Shown piece after piece: positions 17,072-26,179 of a stretch of 64,000 bases of DNA. The stretch is from Rhodococcus sovatensis (GTDB lineage: Bacteria; Actinomycetota; Actinomycetes; Mycobacteriales; Mycobacteriaceae). How positions within the stretch are numbered: the first letter of the stretch is position 1; each line of letters begins with the position of its first letter. The stretch spans positions 2,480,001 through 2,544,000 of the forward strand of contig NZ_CP147846.1 of the NCBI RefSeq assembly GCF_037327425.1, written 5' to 3'. The notes under the pieces are model-generated. The model saw nothing but the letters and a program-made list of their open reading frames with translations. It was not told the DNA's origin and did no database searches. Both the position numbers and the translations under genes were made by a program.

Positions 17072-17106
17072 TCGCTATTCACTCCGCAGGCTCCGCTCAC
17101 GGCAGT
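17052..17106 (-). repeat. 17-bp perfect direct repeat spanning the map-cobQ junction
   Basis: GCTCCGCTCACGGCAGT occurs at 17052-17068 and 17090-17106 on the plus strand, 38 bases apart. The map stop codon lies in the second copy, and the cobQ ATG directly abuts the first, which encodes the first residues after Met (TAVSGA). The spacer includes CTCCGCAGG, matching the motif repeated at 1.53-1.58 kb. Confidence 0.8.
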
Positions 17107-17972
17107 GTCAGGATCTCGCTACCCGTATCCGTGACAACGAGGGTGTGCTCGAACTGCGCAGTCCACTTGCGGTCTCGGGTCACCACGGTCCACCCGTCGT
17201 CCCACATCTCGGCGTCGATCTTTCCCAGGTTGATCATCGGCTCGATCGTGAACGTCATCCCCGGTTCGATGACTGTCTCGACCGACGGCTGGTCGTAGTG
17301 CAGAACAACGAGTCCGTTGTGGAACGTGGTTCCGATGCCGTGGCCGGTGAAGTCCTCGACGACTCCGTAACCGAAGCGGTGGGCGTACGACTCGATGACC
17401 CGACCGATCACACTCAGCGCGCGACCTGGTTTGACGGCCTTGATCGCCCGCATCGTGGCTTCGTGCGTTCGCTCGACAAGCAGGCGTGCTTCCTCGGATA
17501 CGTTGCCCGCGAGGAACGTAGCGTTGGTGTCACCGTGGACGCCATCGATGTATGCGGTGACGTCGATGTTGACGATGTCACCGTCCTGAATGACGGTCGA
17601 GTCGGGGATGCCGTGGCAGATGACCTCGTTGAGCGATGTGCAGCACGACTTCTGGAATCCCTTGTAGCCGAGCGTCGACGGGTAGGCCCCGTGGTCGATC
17701 ATGTACTCGTGCGCGATGCGGTCCAATTCGTCGGTCGTCACACCGGGCGCGACCGCTCGGCCCGCTTCCTGCAGCGCCCGAGCTGCGATCTTCGAGGCGA
17801 CACGCATCTTTTCGATCACTTCCGGCGTCTGAACCCACGGTTCGTGGCCTTCGTCCGCCGTCGGTTTCCATGCATACTCCGGTCGCTCGATCGACTTCGG
17901 CACGGACCGAACGGGCGACACTACGCCCGGCACGAGTGGCTGACGGGGCTTGCTCTCGGCGGTCACAGACAT
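17097..17972 (-). CDS. map: Methionine aminopeptidase (type I)
   Basis: The 291-residue enzyme removes N-terminal Met from new proteins. Metal-ligand motifs are DIVNIDVTAYIDGVHGDTNATF (Asp pair), EDFTGHGIGTTFH (His), FTIEPMINLG (Glu) and AQFEHTLVVT (Glu). The N-terminal extension of about 45 residues (PGVVSPVRSVPKSIERPEYAW) resembles the long-type actinobacterial MapB, which uses a Pro-rich linker. I chose the ATG at 17972; the longer frame upstream overlaps the divergent promoter region. It is transcribed with cobQ downstream and divergent from a LuxR regulator. Confidence 0.94.
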   Translation of the reverse strand: MSVTAESKPRQPLVPGVVSPVRSVPKSIERPEYAWKPTADEGHEPWVQTPEVIEKMRVASKIAARALQEAGRAVAPGVTTDELDRIAHEYMIDHGAYPSTLGYKGFQKSCCTSLNEVICHGIPDSTVIQDGDIVNIDVTAYIDGVHGDTNATFLAGNVSEEARLLVERTHEATMRAIKAVKPGRALSVIGRVIESYAHRFGYGVVEDFTGHGIGTTFHNGLVVLHYDQPSVETVIEPGMTFTIEPMINLGKIDAEMWDDGWTVVTRDRKWTAQFEHTLVVTDTGSEILTLP

Positions 17973-18063
17973 GGTGATCAGGCTAGTCGCTGCACATGCC
18001 ACGTCACCGCCTGCGTGCACGCGGCTATGATTCAGCTCACAGAACCGACGAAGGGGTCGACTC

Positions 18064-18912
18064 GTGCCGTCCACCGATCTACTACGACCACGCGATGGTG
18101 ACGCCCTGCGCGCAGAACTACGTGAGGTGATGAGGTCATCGGGCATTCCGGTGGTGTTCGGCGGCGAGGTGACGGGTCACACTCTGTACCTGAGCGAATT
18201 GCACGGCACCAGGACCCGCGGTCTTCAGGGACTGATGATTCCGAGTCGATCCGGTCTCGGCGGTCGAGTCATGGATCAGCGTCGCCCCGCAGCAGTCAGC
18301 GACTACGGCAATTCGCAGTACATCACGCACGACTACGACCAACCGGTCCTCAGTGAAGGCCTTCGGTCCGTGCTGGCTGTGCCGGTCGTCGTAGAGGGTG
18401 CTTCGCGCGCAGTCATGTATGCGGCGGTACGGGAACGTGGCCCGATCGGCGACCGCGTCGCAGACGCGATGGTCCGCGCCTCGCGGCGCCTTTCGCAGGA
18501 GATCGCGATCCGAGACGAAGTGGACCGGCGCGTGCGACTCCTAGGCACGCGGCCTTACAACGTCGATTCGGCTGCGGCCATGGAAGCACTACGTGAGGTC
18601 CACGCCGAGATTCGGGCGTTGACCGGCTCGGCCGAGGATCCGGTGTTGCAGTCGAAGTTGACGCGCCTGTCGGAACGGATCGCCCTCGCATTCCGCCCGG
18701 CAGTCGGCGACGACAGCATTGCGGTGTCTGCACGCGAGCTGGACGTGCTGGCTCAGGTCGCGCTGGGGTGTACCAATGCCGATGCTGCCGCACGGCTGTC
18801 GTTGAAACCGGAAACCGTCAAGTCCTACCTACGTAGCGTCATGAACAAGACCGGAACCCGGACGCGGCACGAAGCCGTCGTCGCCGTGCGCAAGCTCGGC
18901 CTGTTGCCCTAA
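18064..18912 (+). CDS. LuxR-type regulator with N-terminal GAF-like domain
   Basis: The 282-residue protein has a GAF-like sensor domain (about 20-160, with TRGLQGLMIPSRSGLGGRVM and LAVPVVVEGASRAVMYAA), a helical connector and a C-terminal LuxR/NarL helix-turn-helix. In the latter, SARELDVLAQVALGCTNADA precedes LSLKPETVKSYLRSVMNKTG, and RHEAVVAVRKLGLL closes it. This is a common actinobacterial layout for ligand-sensing activators without a receiver domain. It starts with GTG at 18064, 91 bases from the divergent map gene, and ends 12 bases from the convergent PBP. Targets and ligand are unknown. Confidence 0.82.
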   Translation: MPSTDLLRPRDGDALRAELREVMRSSGIPVVFGGEVTGHTLYLSELHGTRTRGLQGLMIPSRSGLGGRVMDQRRPAAVSDYGNSQYITHDYDQPVLSEGLRSVLAVPVVVEGASRAVMYAAVRERGPIGDRVADAMVRASRRLSQEIAIRDEVDRRVRLLGTRPYNVDSAAAMEALREVHAEIRALTGSAEDPVLQSKLTRLSERIALAFRPAVGDDSIAVSARELDVLAQVALGCTNADAAARLSLKPETVKSYLRSVMNKTGTRTRHEAVVAVRKLGLLP

Positions 18913-18924
18913 TACCCTGTTGTC

Positions 18925-20745
18925 CTAATACCCCTCGGGCAATTGCTCGAACATCTCACGCGTCACCGCGACGGCGTTGTCGGAACTTCCACCACGAACC
19001 ACGAGCGTCGCGAACGCAAGATCGCCGCGATACCCCACGAACCACGCATGGGATCCGCCTTCGACTTCGGCTTCCCCTGTCTTGCCGTACACCTCACCCT
19101 GGTCTGCGATGCGCTCCGCAGTACCGCTCGTGACCACTGAGCGCATCATTGTTCGAAGTCCTTCGACCATGGCGGGTTCGATGGCCGGGTGCTCACCCTC
19201 GATGGTCGTTTCCCGCCCGGCGATCAGCGTCGGCACAGGGGTCGAACCGTTGGCGACTGTTGCCGCGGCGAGCGCCATACCGAACGTCGAGACGACCACC
19301 TTGCCCTGGCCGAATCCGTCTTCGGTGCGCTGAACCAGTTCCTCGGCCGGCGGAACCGACCCCGAATCGGTGGGCAGACCGACCACGCCGTACTCCGGAC
19401 CGACGCCGAACTGCGACGCCGCGATCGTCAATGCGTCCGCGGGCATTTCGCTGGCAAGCTTCGCGAAGGACGTATTGCACGAGCGGGTGAATGCCGTACT
19501 CATGGAGACGTTGCCGAGAGCGAATTCGTTGTAGTTGGGAATGCTCCGCTCGCCGATCACAATTCGGCCCGGACACGGCACAGTGGACTCGGGCCCGGCG
19601 AGGCCGATCGAGATCGCTGCACCCGCGGTGACGATCTTGAACGTCGATCCCGGCGGGTACAACCCCGCCGAGGCAACGGGTCCGTCACGATCGGCTTCCT
19701 CGTTCTGCGCGACCGCCAGAACCGCACCGGTCGACGGCTGGATCACCACCATCATTGCCTGCTCTGCGCGAACGTTGACCGCGTTCTGTGCGGCCACCTG
19801 AATATTGCGATCGAGGGTGATGGAGAACGACGGTGCCGGCTCGGGAGGCGTATCGGTCAAGACCTCGATGTCGACACCGTTGCGGTTGACGGTGACGACA
19901 CTCCACCCAGCTTTGCCGTCCACTTCGTCGATCACGGACTTCTTGACCTGCGACACGAGGTCGGGTGCGAACGTTCGGTCGGTCGCAATGAGATCCGACT
20001 CGTCGGAGACCGTCACCCCGGACAGTCCGGACAAGGACGCTGCCACGGTCTGGTAGTCCTCGTCACGCAGGAGCGCAACCGGGTAGTCCCCGTCGATCGA
20101 CGTTGCAGACTCGACGATGCTCTGTGCAGAAATGGTCTCGTCGAACTGGCCGAGTATCCGCGCCAGACCGGTGGCAGATGCCACGATGTCATACGACTCG
20201 TCGGCATCGATCTTGACGCGGTGCACCACACCAGGGACGAGAACATCGGTTCCCGAGCGTTCGTTGACCCTCGCTCGCGGCGGCGCAGTCGACCGAAGGG
20301 CCATCGTCTGTGTCTCACCGAGACCAGGGTGAATATCCGTCGACGTCCACCGAACTCCCCATCGGCCGTCGGTCCTGCCCATCTGCAACTCGCCGTCGTA
20401 CGTCCACACGCGATCCTTCGGCAGGTGCCATCGATAGGTGTAGCCCACCGTCGCGGTGTCACCGTCGACGCGCACCGAAGTCGTTCTGGCGTCGAGGGAT
20501 TCCGCCTGCAGGTTCTCCCAGGCGTCGTTCAGTGCAGTGGCCGCCGAATCGGGCCGATCTGTGTCTCCGGACGCGCCGCCGATGTCGCGAGCCGAGAACG
20601 CCGCAAGGAACGCTTGGGCGGCAGGTTCGGGACCATCCGGGCTCGGAGTACATGCGGTCACCGAACCCACTACCGCCACACAGACCGCTGCAGCGGAGGC
20701 GAGACGGCGAGACAGCCGTACATCCGAGAATCTCATCGCGCTCAT
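18925..20745 (-). CDS. Penicillin-binding lipoprotein (PBP-lipo-like, class B transpeptidase)
   Basis: The 606-residue protein has a signal peptide with lipobox SVTAC (Cys32), an NTF2-like MecA-N domain (about 40-160), a dimerisation domain and a transpeptidase domain. Active motifs are STFK (366-369), SCN (421-423) and KTGEAE (554 on). It should cross-link peptidoglycan at the outer face of the membrane and resembles mycobacterial Rv2864c. I chose the ATG at 20745; another ATG lies three codons on. It ends 12 bases from the LuxR gene and follows the acetyltransferase by 41 bases. Beta-lactam binding is expected from family. Confidence 0.92.
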   Translation of the reverse strand: MSAMRFSDVRLSRRLASAAAVCVAVVGSVTACTPSPDGPEPAAQAFLAAFSARDIGGASGDTDRPDSAATALNDAWENLQAESLDARTTSVRVDGDTATVGYTYRWHLPKDRVWTYDGELQMGRTDGRWGVRWTSTDIHPGLGETQTMALRSTAPPRARVNERSGTDVLVPGVVHRVKIDADESYDIVASATGLARILGQFDETISAQSIVESATSIDGDYPVALLRDEDYQTVAASLSGLSGVTVSDESDLIATDRTFAPDLVSQVKKSVIDEVDGKAGWSVVTVNRNGVDIEVLTDTPPEPAPSFSITLDRNIQVAAQNAVNVRAEQAMMVVIQPSTGAVLAVAQNEEADRDGPVASAGLYPPGSTFKIVTAGAAISIGLAGPESTVPCPGRIVIGERSIPNYNEFALGNVSMSTAFTRSCNTSFAKLASEMPADALTIAASQFGVGPEYGVVGLPTDSGSVPPAEELVQRTEDGFGQGKVVVSTFGMALAAATVANGSTPVPTLIAGRETTIEGEHPAIEPAMVEGLRTMMRSVVTSGTAERIADQGEVYGKTGEAEVEGGSHAWFVGYRGDLAFATLVVRGGSSDNAVAVTREMFEQLPEGY

Positions 20746-20786
20746 CGTAGTTCGACCGCGACGCAACAACGGTGACCGAATCGCAC

Positions 20787-21623
20787 TCAGTCCAGAAGAA
20801 CCGTCGTGAACGTCGCTACCTGTTTCAAACCGATGCGCGCATACGCTCTGCGGGCCGGATAGTTGAAGCTGTTGACGTACAGACTGGCGATGCGGCCGCT
20901 GCGAACCACCGCATTCGCGACCGCTGCTGTGCCGGCAGAGCCGAGTCCGTGGCCTCGATACAGAGGATGTACCCACACCCCTTGGATCTGGCCGACGGTG
21001 ACCGATTGCGAGCCTATTTCGGCCTTGTAGATCACCTGACCGTCCTCGAACCGCGCCCAGGCTCGGCCTGCGGCGATAAGACCGGCGATTCGACGTCGAT
21101 ATCCGCGGCCGCCGTCGTTCGCTCGCGGATCGACCCCGACCTCCTCGATGAACATCGCGACAGCAGCGGTCAGATAGACGTCGAGTTCATCGGCACGTAC
21201 GAGCCGAACGCCTGGATCGGCCGCATGCTCGGACAGCTGGGAGGCCGCCAGGAGGGGCTGCTCGCATCGAAGTTCCCGGGCAGCGCCCCAGTCAGCTTCG
21301 AGCATCTCCCACAGCGGCAGCGTCAACTCGGCGCGACCGACGAGCGAGGAACACATCCGGGGACCACGACACGCACGATCGGCGAAGGAACGTAGATCGT
21401 CGACCGAACCGAGAAGCGGCACGAGGTTGGCGCCGTAGAAGCACAGGGATTCGTCCGGACCGCCACGGCTCCACATCTCACCGTGGAACGCGCGCGGGTC
21501 GAGACCGAATTCCTGGACTCGCGCGGCGATCATGCACGTCGCGATGGGGTCGGCATCGAGCACCCGGAGGACATTGGCTGTGTCCTTGTTGCTCAATGGC
21601 TTGGCGCCGAGGAGTTTCAGCAC
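20787..21623 (-). CDS. GNAT acetyltransferase with DUF4081 N-terminal domain
   Basis: The 278-residue protein has an N-terminal DUF4081-like half (LDADPIATCMIAARVQEFGLDP) and a C-terminal GNAT domain with the acetyl-CoA motif GVWVHPLYRGHGLGSAGTAA and LYVNSFNYPARRAYARIGL. Orthologs lie beside ispG in mycobacteria (Rv2867c). Substrate is unknown. The gene starts 107 bases downstream of ispG. There may be an independent promoter in that gap. No membrane segments or signal peptide are seen. Confidence 0.85.
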   Translation of the reverse strand: MLKLLGAKPLSNKDTANVLRVLDADPIATCMIAARVQEFGLDPRAFHGEMWSRGGPDESLCFYGANLVPLLGSVDDLRSFADRACRGPRMCSSLVGRAELTLPLWEMLEADWGAARELRCEQPLLAASQLSEHAADPGVRLVRADELDVYLTAAVAMFIEEVGVDPRANDGGRGYRRRIAGLIAAGRAWARFEDGQVIYKAEIGSQSVTVGQIQGVWVHPLYRGHGLGSAGTAAVANAVVRSGRIASLYVNSFNYPARRAYARIGLKQVATFTTVLLD

Positions 21624-21730
21624 CTCGTGTCACCTCCTACCAACGCATCCACCGGTACCCGCATCCACCCTCACTGAGACAGATTGCCAGATGAAGCCGG
21701 CTCGGTGGGAAGTTCGGCCCCACCCAGTAC

Positions 21731-22894
21731 CTACCCGACCGTGATCACCGGAGTTCCGGCATCCGCACCTTCATCATTGTCGAATTCCTCGGCAATGCGC
21801 ATCGCTTCCTCGATCAAGGTCTCCACGATCTGTGCCTCGGGAACGGTCTTGATGACTTTTCCCTTGACGAAGATCTGGCCCTTGCCGTTACCCGATGCCA
21901 CACCGATGTCGGCGTCGCGGGCTTCACCCGGTCCGTTGACGACACAGCCCATCACTGCCACGCGCAACGGGATCTCCATGCCGTCCAGGCCCGCGGTGAC
22001 TTCGTCGGCCAGCTTGTACACGTCGACCTGTGCTCGTCCGCAGGACGGGCACGACACGATCTCCAGCTTGCGCGGACGCAGATTGAGCGACTGCAGAATC
22101 TGTGTGCCGACCTTGATCTCCTCGGCCGGCGGTGCAGACAGCGACACTCTGATGGTGTCGCCGATCCCCTGTGCGAGCAACGCGCCGAACGCCACCGCCG
22201 ACTTGATGGTGCCTTGAAACGCTGGGCCCGCCTCGGTGACGCCGAGGTGCAGCGGATAGTCGCACTGCGCGGCCAATTGCTCGTAGGCGGCGACCATGAC
22301 GACGGGGTCGTTGTGCTTGACGGAGATCTTGATGTCGCCGAACCCGTGTTCTTCGAACAGACCGGCCTCCCACAGCGCCGATTCGACGAGCGCTTCCGGG
22401 GTCGCTTTGCCGTACTTGTCCATCATCCGCTTGTCGAGCGAACCCGCGTTGACGCCGATACGGATCGGAATGTTCGCTTCACCGGCGGCCTTCGCGACCT
22501 CCTTGACGCGGCCGTCGAATTCCTTGATGTTGCCCGGATTCACCCGGACCGCGGCGCAGCCCGCGTCGATCGCAGCGAAGATGTACTTGGGCTGGAAGTG
22601 GATGTCCGCAATGACCGGGATCTGGCTCTTCTTCGCGATGATGGACAGTGCGTCGGCATCGTCCTGTGTGGGGCATGCCACACGAACCATGTCGCAACCG
22701 GACGCCGTCAACTCGGCGATCTGCTGCAAAGTCGCATTGATGTCATGGGTCTTGGTCGTGCACATCGACTGCACGGAAATGGGGTGGTCGCTTCCCACTC
22801 CAACAGATCCGACCTGCAGTTGACGCGTCTTACGTCGAGGTGCGAGTACGGGAACCGGCGGCGCCGGCATTCCCAATCCGACTGACACAGTCAC
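21731..22894 (-). CDS. ispG: 4-hydroxy-3-methylbut-2-enyl diphosphate synthase (flavodoxin)
   Basis: The 387-residue [4Fe-4S] enzyme converts MEcPP to HMBPP in the MEP isoprenoid pathway. Conserved segments are VQSMCTTKTHDINAT, MVRVACPTQDDADAL, IADIHFQPKYIF and VRVNPGNIK in the TIM barrel, and the cluster cysteines are in SCPSCGRAQVD and AVMGCVVNGPGEA. The start is GTG at 22894. It is in line with rip1 and dxr, so two steps of the MEP pathway flank an intramembrane protease, the same order as in mycobacteria. Confidence 0.96.
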   Translation of the reverse strand: MTVSVGLGMPAPPVPVLAPRRKTRQLQVGSVGVGSDHPISVQSMCTTKTHDINATLQQIAELTASGCDMVRVACPTQDDADALSIIAKKSQIPVIADIHFQPKYIFAAIDAGCAAVRVNPGNIKEFDGRVKEVAKAAGEANIPIRIGVNAGSLDKRMMDKYGKATPEALVESALWEAGLFEEHGFGDIKISVKHNDPVVMVAAYEQLAAQCDYPLHLGVTEAGPAFQGTIKSAVAFGALLAQGIGDTIRVSLSAPPAEEIKVGTQILQSLNLRPRKLEIVSCPSCGRAQVDVYKLADEVTAGLDGMEIPLRVAVMGCVVNGPGEARDADIGVASGNGKGQIFVKGKVIKTVPEAQIVETLIEEAMRIAEEFDNDEGADAGTPVITVG

Positions 22895-22933
22895 TTCGTT
22901 GCCTTCTTCCCTGAGCTCTACGAGCGAGTCTAC

Positions 22934-24148
22934 TTAGAACAACTGGATCGGGTTCACGATGTCCGCGGTGAGAGTGAGCAACATGTACGCACCGCCGATG
23001 ACGATCACCACATAGGTGACTGGCATGAGCTTCATGTAATCCACGGGCCCACCGTTGGGCAGTCCGCGCCTGTTCCGGAAGAAGTTGCGGATTCGCTCGT
23101 ACACAGTGACCGCCATGTGCCCACCGTCGAGCGGCAGCAACGGCAGCAGATTGAAGATGCCGAGGAAGAAGTTCAAACTCGCCAGGAGCAAGACGAAGAC
23201 CGGCCACATGGACCGCTCGACCAGCTGTCCGCCGATGACGCTGGCGCCGACGACACTGATCGGAGTTTCTGGATCGCGCTCGCCGCCGGTGACCGAGGTC
23301 CACAGGTCGGCAACCTTGCTCGGCATCTGCACCAGCCGATGCGCGGTCTCGACGAACATGTCACCGGTGAACGCGAACGACGCCGGAATCGCGGCAAGTG
23401 CGTTGTACTGGGTCGGATAGAACTGCGCGAGCTGAACACCGACTGCGCCCACCGTTGCCGACTCTCGGCCGGTCTCGGTGCCGTCGGACACCCAGCGCTG
23501 AACCTGCTGAACCTGAACCGGGAACGTCAATTCGGCACCGTCACGTTCGACAACGAAATCCACTGTGCCGGAGAGAGGTTGGGTAGCCCTCACCACGTCG
23601 GTGAAGTTCGCGGTCGGGGTGCCGTTCACCGAGACGATGACATCGCCTTCGCGTATCCCTGCCTCGTACGCGGGGCTCGGACCGGAACATTCGGGGTAGG
23701 TCAGGTCGTCGTTCTGGGTTGCGGTGACGCACGGCATTTCGCCGACAAGCGCTGAGGTCGGCGGATTCAGATTCGGCAACCCCCACCCGATCGCGAGGAT
23801 GAAGATCAGCAGAAACCCCAGGATGAGATTCATCCCGATTCCACCCATCATGACCACGAGACGCTTCCAGGTCTTCTGCCGATACATCGCCCGCTCGATT
23901 TCGTCGGGTGCGAGTTCGTCGATCGCGGTCATACCTGCGATGTCGCAAAAGCCACCCGCCGGAATCGCTTTCAATCCGTACTCGGTCTCGCCTCTGCGGA
24001 ACGAAAAGACCTTCGGTCCGAACCCGATGAAGAACCGTCGCACCTTCATTCCCGTGGCGCGGGCGGTCCACATGTGCCCCGCCTCGTGCAGAGCGATGGA
24101 CACCGTGATGCCCAGCGCGAAGAGGAGGACGCCGAATGCGAACACCAT
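22934..24148 (-). CDS. rip1: Site-2 intramembrane metalloprotease, Rip1/RseP type
   Basis: The 404-residue membrane protein has HEAGH (His21, Glu22, His25) in its first transmembrane segment, a PDZ domain (about 125-210, with EAGIREGDVIVSVNGTP) and LLPLDGGHMAV near residue 343, supplying the third zinc ligand. This is the site-2 protease layout. In mycobacteria Rip1 cleaves anti-sigma factors and affects envelope lipids; the same role is inferred here. It begins 7 bases after dxr, so the pair are co-transcribed with ispG after it. Confidence 0.93.
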   Translation of the reverse strand: MVFAFGVLLFALGITVSIALHEAGHMWTARATGMKVRRFFIGFGPKVFSFRRGETEYGLKAIPAGGFCDIAGMTAIDELAPDEIERAMYRQKTWKRLVVMMGGIGMNLILGFLLIFILAIGWGLPNLNPPTSALVGEMPCVTATQNDDLTYPECSGPSPAYEAGIREGDVIVSVNGTPTANFTDVVRATQPLSGTVDFVVERDGAELTFPVQVQQVQRWVSDGTETGRESATVGAVGVQLAQFYPTQYNALAAIPASFAFTGDMFVETAHRLVQMPSKVADLWTSVTGGERDPETPISVVGASVIGGQLVERSMWPVFVLLLASLNFFLGIFNLLPLLPLDGGHMAVTVYERIRNFFRNRRGLPNGGPVDYMKLMPVTYVVIVIGGAYMLLTLTADIVNPIQLF

Positions 24149-24155
24149 GGTTGGT

Positions 24156-25352
24156 TCAGTCCTTCTGGTTCAAGAGCGTGCGGGCCTGGCGGCGAGCCCA
24201 GGAGTCGGCTTCGAGTACTTCGCCGACACTGGTAGGCGTGGCCACCCATTCGCCACTGCCATCGTCGACGACCTTCCTGACGGTGTCCACGATCTGCGGA
24301 AAGTCGATTCGTCCGGCAAGGAAGGCTTCCGCGGCCACTTCGTTCGAAGCGTTGTACACCGCGGTCATGCAGCCGCCGAGGATACCCGCCTCACGTGCAA
24401 GTTGAACCGCGGGGAAAACTCGGTCGTCGAGAGGCTGGAAATCCCAGGTGAACGACCTTGTGAAGTCGATCGCGCGCGCTGCGCTGCGAACTCTGTTCGG
24501 CCAGCCGAGAGCCAGCGCAATGGGTAGTCGCATGTCCGGAGGGCTGGCCTGCGCGATGGTGGACCCGTCGAAGAACGTGACCATCGAATGGACGATGGAC
24601 TGCCGGTGTACCGTCACGTCGATTCGGTCGTACGGCACTCCGAAAAGCAGGTGCGTTTCGATGAGTTCGAGGCCCTTGTTCACCAGGGTCGCGGAGTTGA
24701 GGGTGTTCATCGGGCCCATCGACCACGTCGGGTGGGCAGCTGCCTGCTCCGGTGTCACCGATTTCAGCTCGACCTCCGACCACCCTCGGAACGGCCCGCC
24801 CGACGCCGTGAGGATCAGGCGCTCGACCTCGTCGGCGCGCCCTCCCCGCAGACATTGAGCCAACGCCGAATGCTCCGAGTCGACCGGGACGATCTGCCCG
24901 GGCGCCGCTGCGGCCATCACCAGCTCGCCGCCCGCCACCAGCGACTCCTTGTTGGCGAGTGCCAACGTGGCGCCGGTCTTCAGGGCAGCCAGAGTCGGCT
25001 CGAGGCCGCGGGATCCGACGAGGGCGTTCAACACGATGTCAGCAGACGTCGACTCCACCAACTCGGTGGCGGCCCGGTCTCCGACAAGTGTGTTCGGATG
25101 GTTCAGCTCTGCCCCCGCGGCGGGGTCCGCCACCGCCACCGCGTCGACTCCTGTTTCTCTGATCTGCTGACGGAGCAGTTCGACGTTTCCACCACCCGCA
25201 GCCAGCCCCACCACCTCGAACAGGTCGGGATTGGCGCCGATGACGTCGAGGGCTTGGGTGCCGATCGATCCGGTACTGCCGAGCAGGAGAACGCGCTTGG
25301 GAGTATTCGACGACGGCTCGGCAGGTGTTCGAGGCTCTGGCACGGCGTCCAT
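24156..25352 (-). CDS. dxr: 1-deoxy-D-xylulose 5-phosphate reductoisomerase
   Basis: The 398-residue NADPH enzyme makes MEP from DXP, the first committed step of the MEP pathway and the target of fosmidomycin. The NADPH motif is LLLGSTGSIGTQALDVI near 22-38; ALANKESLVAGG, DSEHSALAQCLRGG and LTASGGPFRGW are active-site segments; NKGLELIETHLLF follows. A Pro/Ser-rich leader of about 20 residues precedes the core. The ATG at 25352 lies divergent to a DUF1990 gene 62 bases away. Confidence 0.96.
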   Translation of the reverse strand: MDAVPEPRTPAEPSSNTPKRVLLLGSTGSIGTQALDVIGANPDLFEVVGLAAGGGNVELLRQQIRETGVDAVAVADPAAGAELNHPNTLVGDRAATELVESTSADIVLNALVGSRGLEPTLAALKTGATLALANKESLVAGGELVMAAAAPGQIVPVDSEHSALAQCLRGGRADEVERLILTASGGPFRGWSEVELKSVTPEQAAAHPTWSMGPMNTLNSATLVNKGLELIETHLLFGVPYDRIDVTVHRQSIVHSMVTFFDGSTIAQASPPDMRLPIALALGWPNRVRSAARAIDFTRSFTWDFQPLDDRVFPAVQLAREAGILGGCMTAVYNASNEVAAEAFLAGRIDFPQIVDTVRKVVDDGSGEWVATPTSVGEVLEADSWARRQARTLLNQKD

Positions 25353-25414
25353 TGTTCCTGATCGAGCCTGAGAGTCTCCTATGCGTACTCCCTCTCGTGG
25401 CAGGCTCGGATGTC

Positions 25415-25921
25415 ATGGACCTTTCGTACGACGACGTGGGCGCTACCCGCGGCCGGCTGCCCGACGGCTTTCACCACATCGACCGACGCGTTCCGATCGG
25501 GACCGGCCGGGCTGCATACGAAGCAGCAGTGGCCGGTTTGACGAACTGGGACATGCACCGACGTGCTGGACTTCGCGTCGAATCCGACACCCGAACGGCC
25601 GACACCGGAGCGACCGTGGTTCTGAGACTCGGTCCAATACGGATACCGTGCCGGGTCGTCTACGTGATCGACGAGACACACCGAGCCGGGTTCGCGTACG
25701 GAACGCTCGCCGGGCACCCAGAGCAGGGCGAAGAGTGCTTCCTCGTCGAAATGGATGAACACAGTGCGTCTGACGACGATGCCGTCGTATACGCCCACAT
25801 ACGTGCTTTCTCACGCCCCGGCAGATGGTTCACGAAGGTCGGCGGACCAGTCGGACGAGGTGTACAGCAGCTCTTCACCGACCGGTACATCGCCGCGCTG
25901 AAACACCTCGCCGGCACCTAA
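25415..25921 (+). CDS. DUF1990 family protein
   Basis: A 168-residue protein with the DUF1990 pattern: DLSYDDVGATRGRLPDGFHH at the start, RRVPIGTGRAAYEAAVAGLTNW, MHRRAGLRVES, VVYVIDETHRAGFAYGTLAGHPEQGEE (shown in parts), IRAFSRPGRWFTK and a closing QQLFTDRYIAALKHL. I use the ATG at 25415, as the upstream frame crosses the dxr start. Function of this family is unknown; it is widespread in actinobacteria and plants. It ends just before the IS110 element. Confidence 0.8.
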   Translation: MDLSYDDVGATRGRLPDGFHHIDRRVPIGTGRAAYEAAVAGLTNWDMHRRAGLRVESDTRTADTGATVVLRLGPIRIPCRVVYVIDETHRAGFAYGTLAGHPEQGEECFLVEMDEHSASDDDAVVYAHIRAFSRPGRWFTKVGGPVGRGVQQLFTDRYIAALKHLAGT

Positions 25922-25972
25922 TGGGACTTGATCGGCGAGTCTTCGACAGTAGCGAAGTTAGTCGGAGAAAGC

Positions 25973-26000
25973 TGATCACCGAGCCGCTGGTGGGTGATCA
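25973..26000. terminator. Hairpin after the DUF1990 gene
   Basis: TGATCACC at 25973-25980 and GGTGATCA at 25993-26000 form an 8-bp stem with a 12-base loop. There is no T-run, so it may be a weak terminator for the DUF1990 gene or part of the native flank beside the IS element. Confidence 0.3.
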
Positions 26001-26006
26001 CTATAT

Positions 26007-26179
26007 GGCCCCGGAGAGAAGATCGACTCCTAAGGTTAGATCGTGGCCCCACCGGCCGGCGAGGGTTCCCAGAACGCTGATGGGGTGTCGTGCCAGTCGA
26101 GCACTGATCCATTAGGTCGCCGTCCGGATCCCTCGAGGCTCACCGCCAGTGACCGAAACGGACGTGAGGAGAACTGCCC
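26007..26179 (+). ncRNA. Candidate bridge RNA region of the IS110 element
   Basis: IS110-group elements carry a non-coding RNA, transcribed from the long left end upstream of the transposase gene, that pairs with target and donor DNA. This element has a long left end and short right end, which fits that group. The region holds several G/C-rich inverted segments (for example CCCCA near 26046 and TGGGG near 26080, and CCGGCCGG). I could not derive a secure fold or guide loops by eye. Confidence 0.35.

Noticed and set aside
16788..18101. A 437-codon plus-strand frame across cobQ and map
   Set aside because: Antisense to two genes with clear catalytic motifs and no motif of its own.
18913..18924. 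Repeat CCTAATACCC between the LuxR and PBP genes as a regulatory site
   Set aside because: It is only ten bases repeated once between convergent stop codons, compatible with chance.
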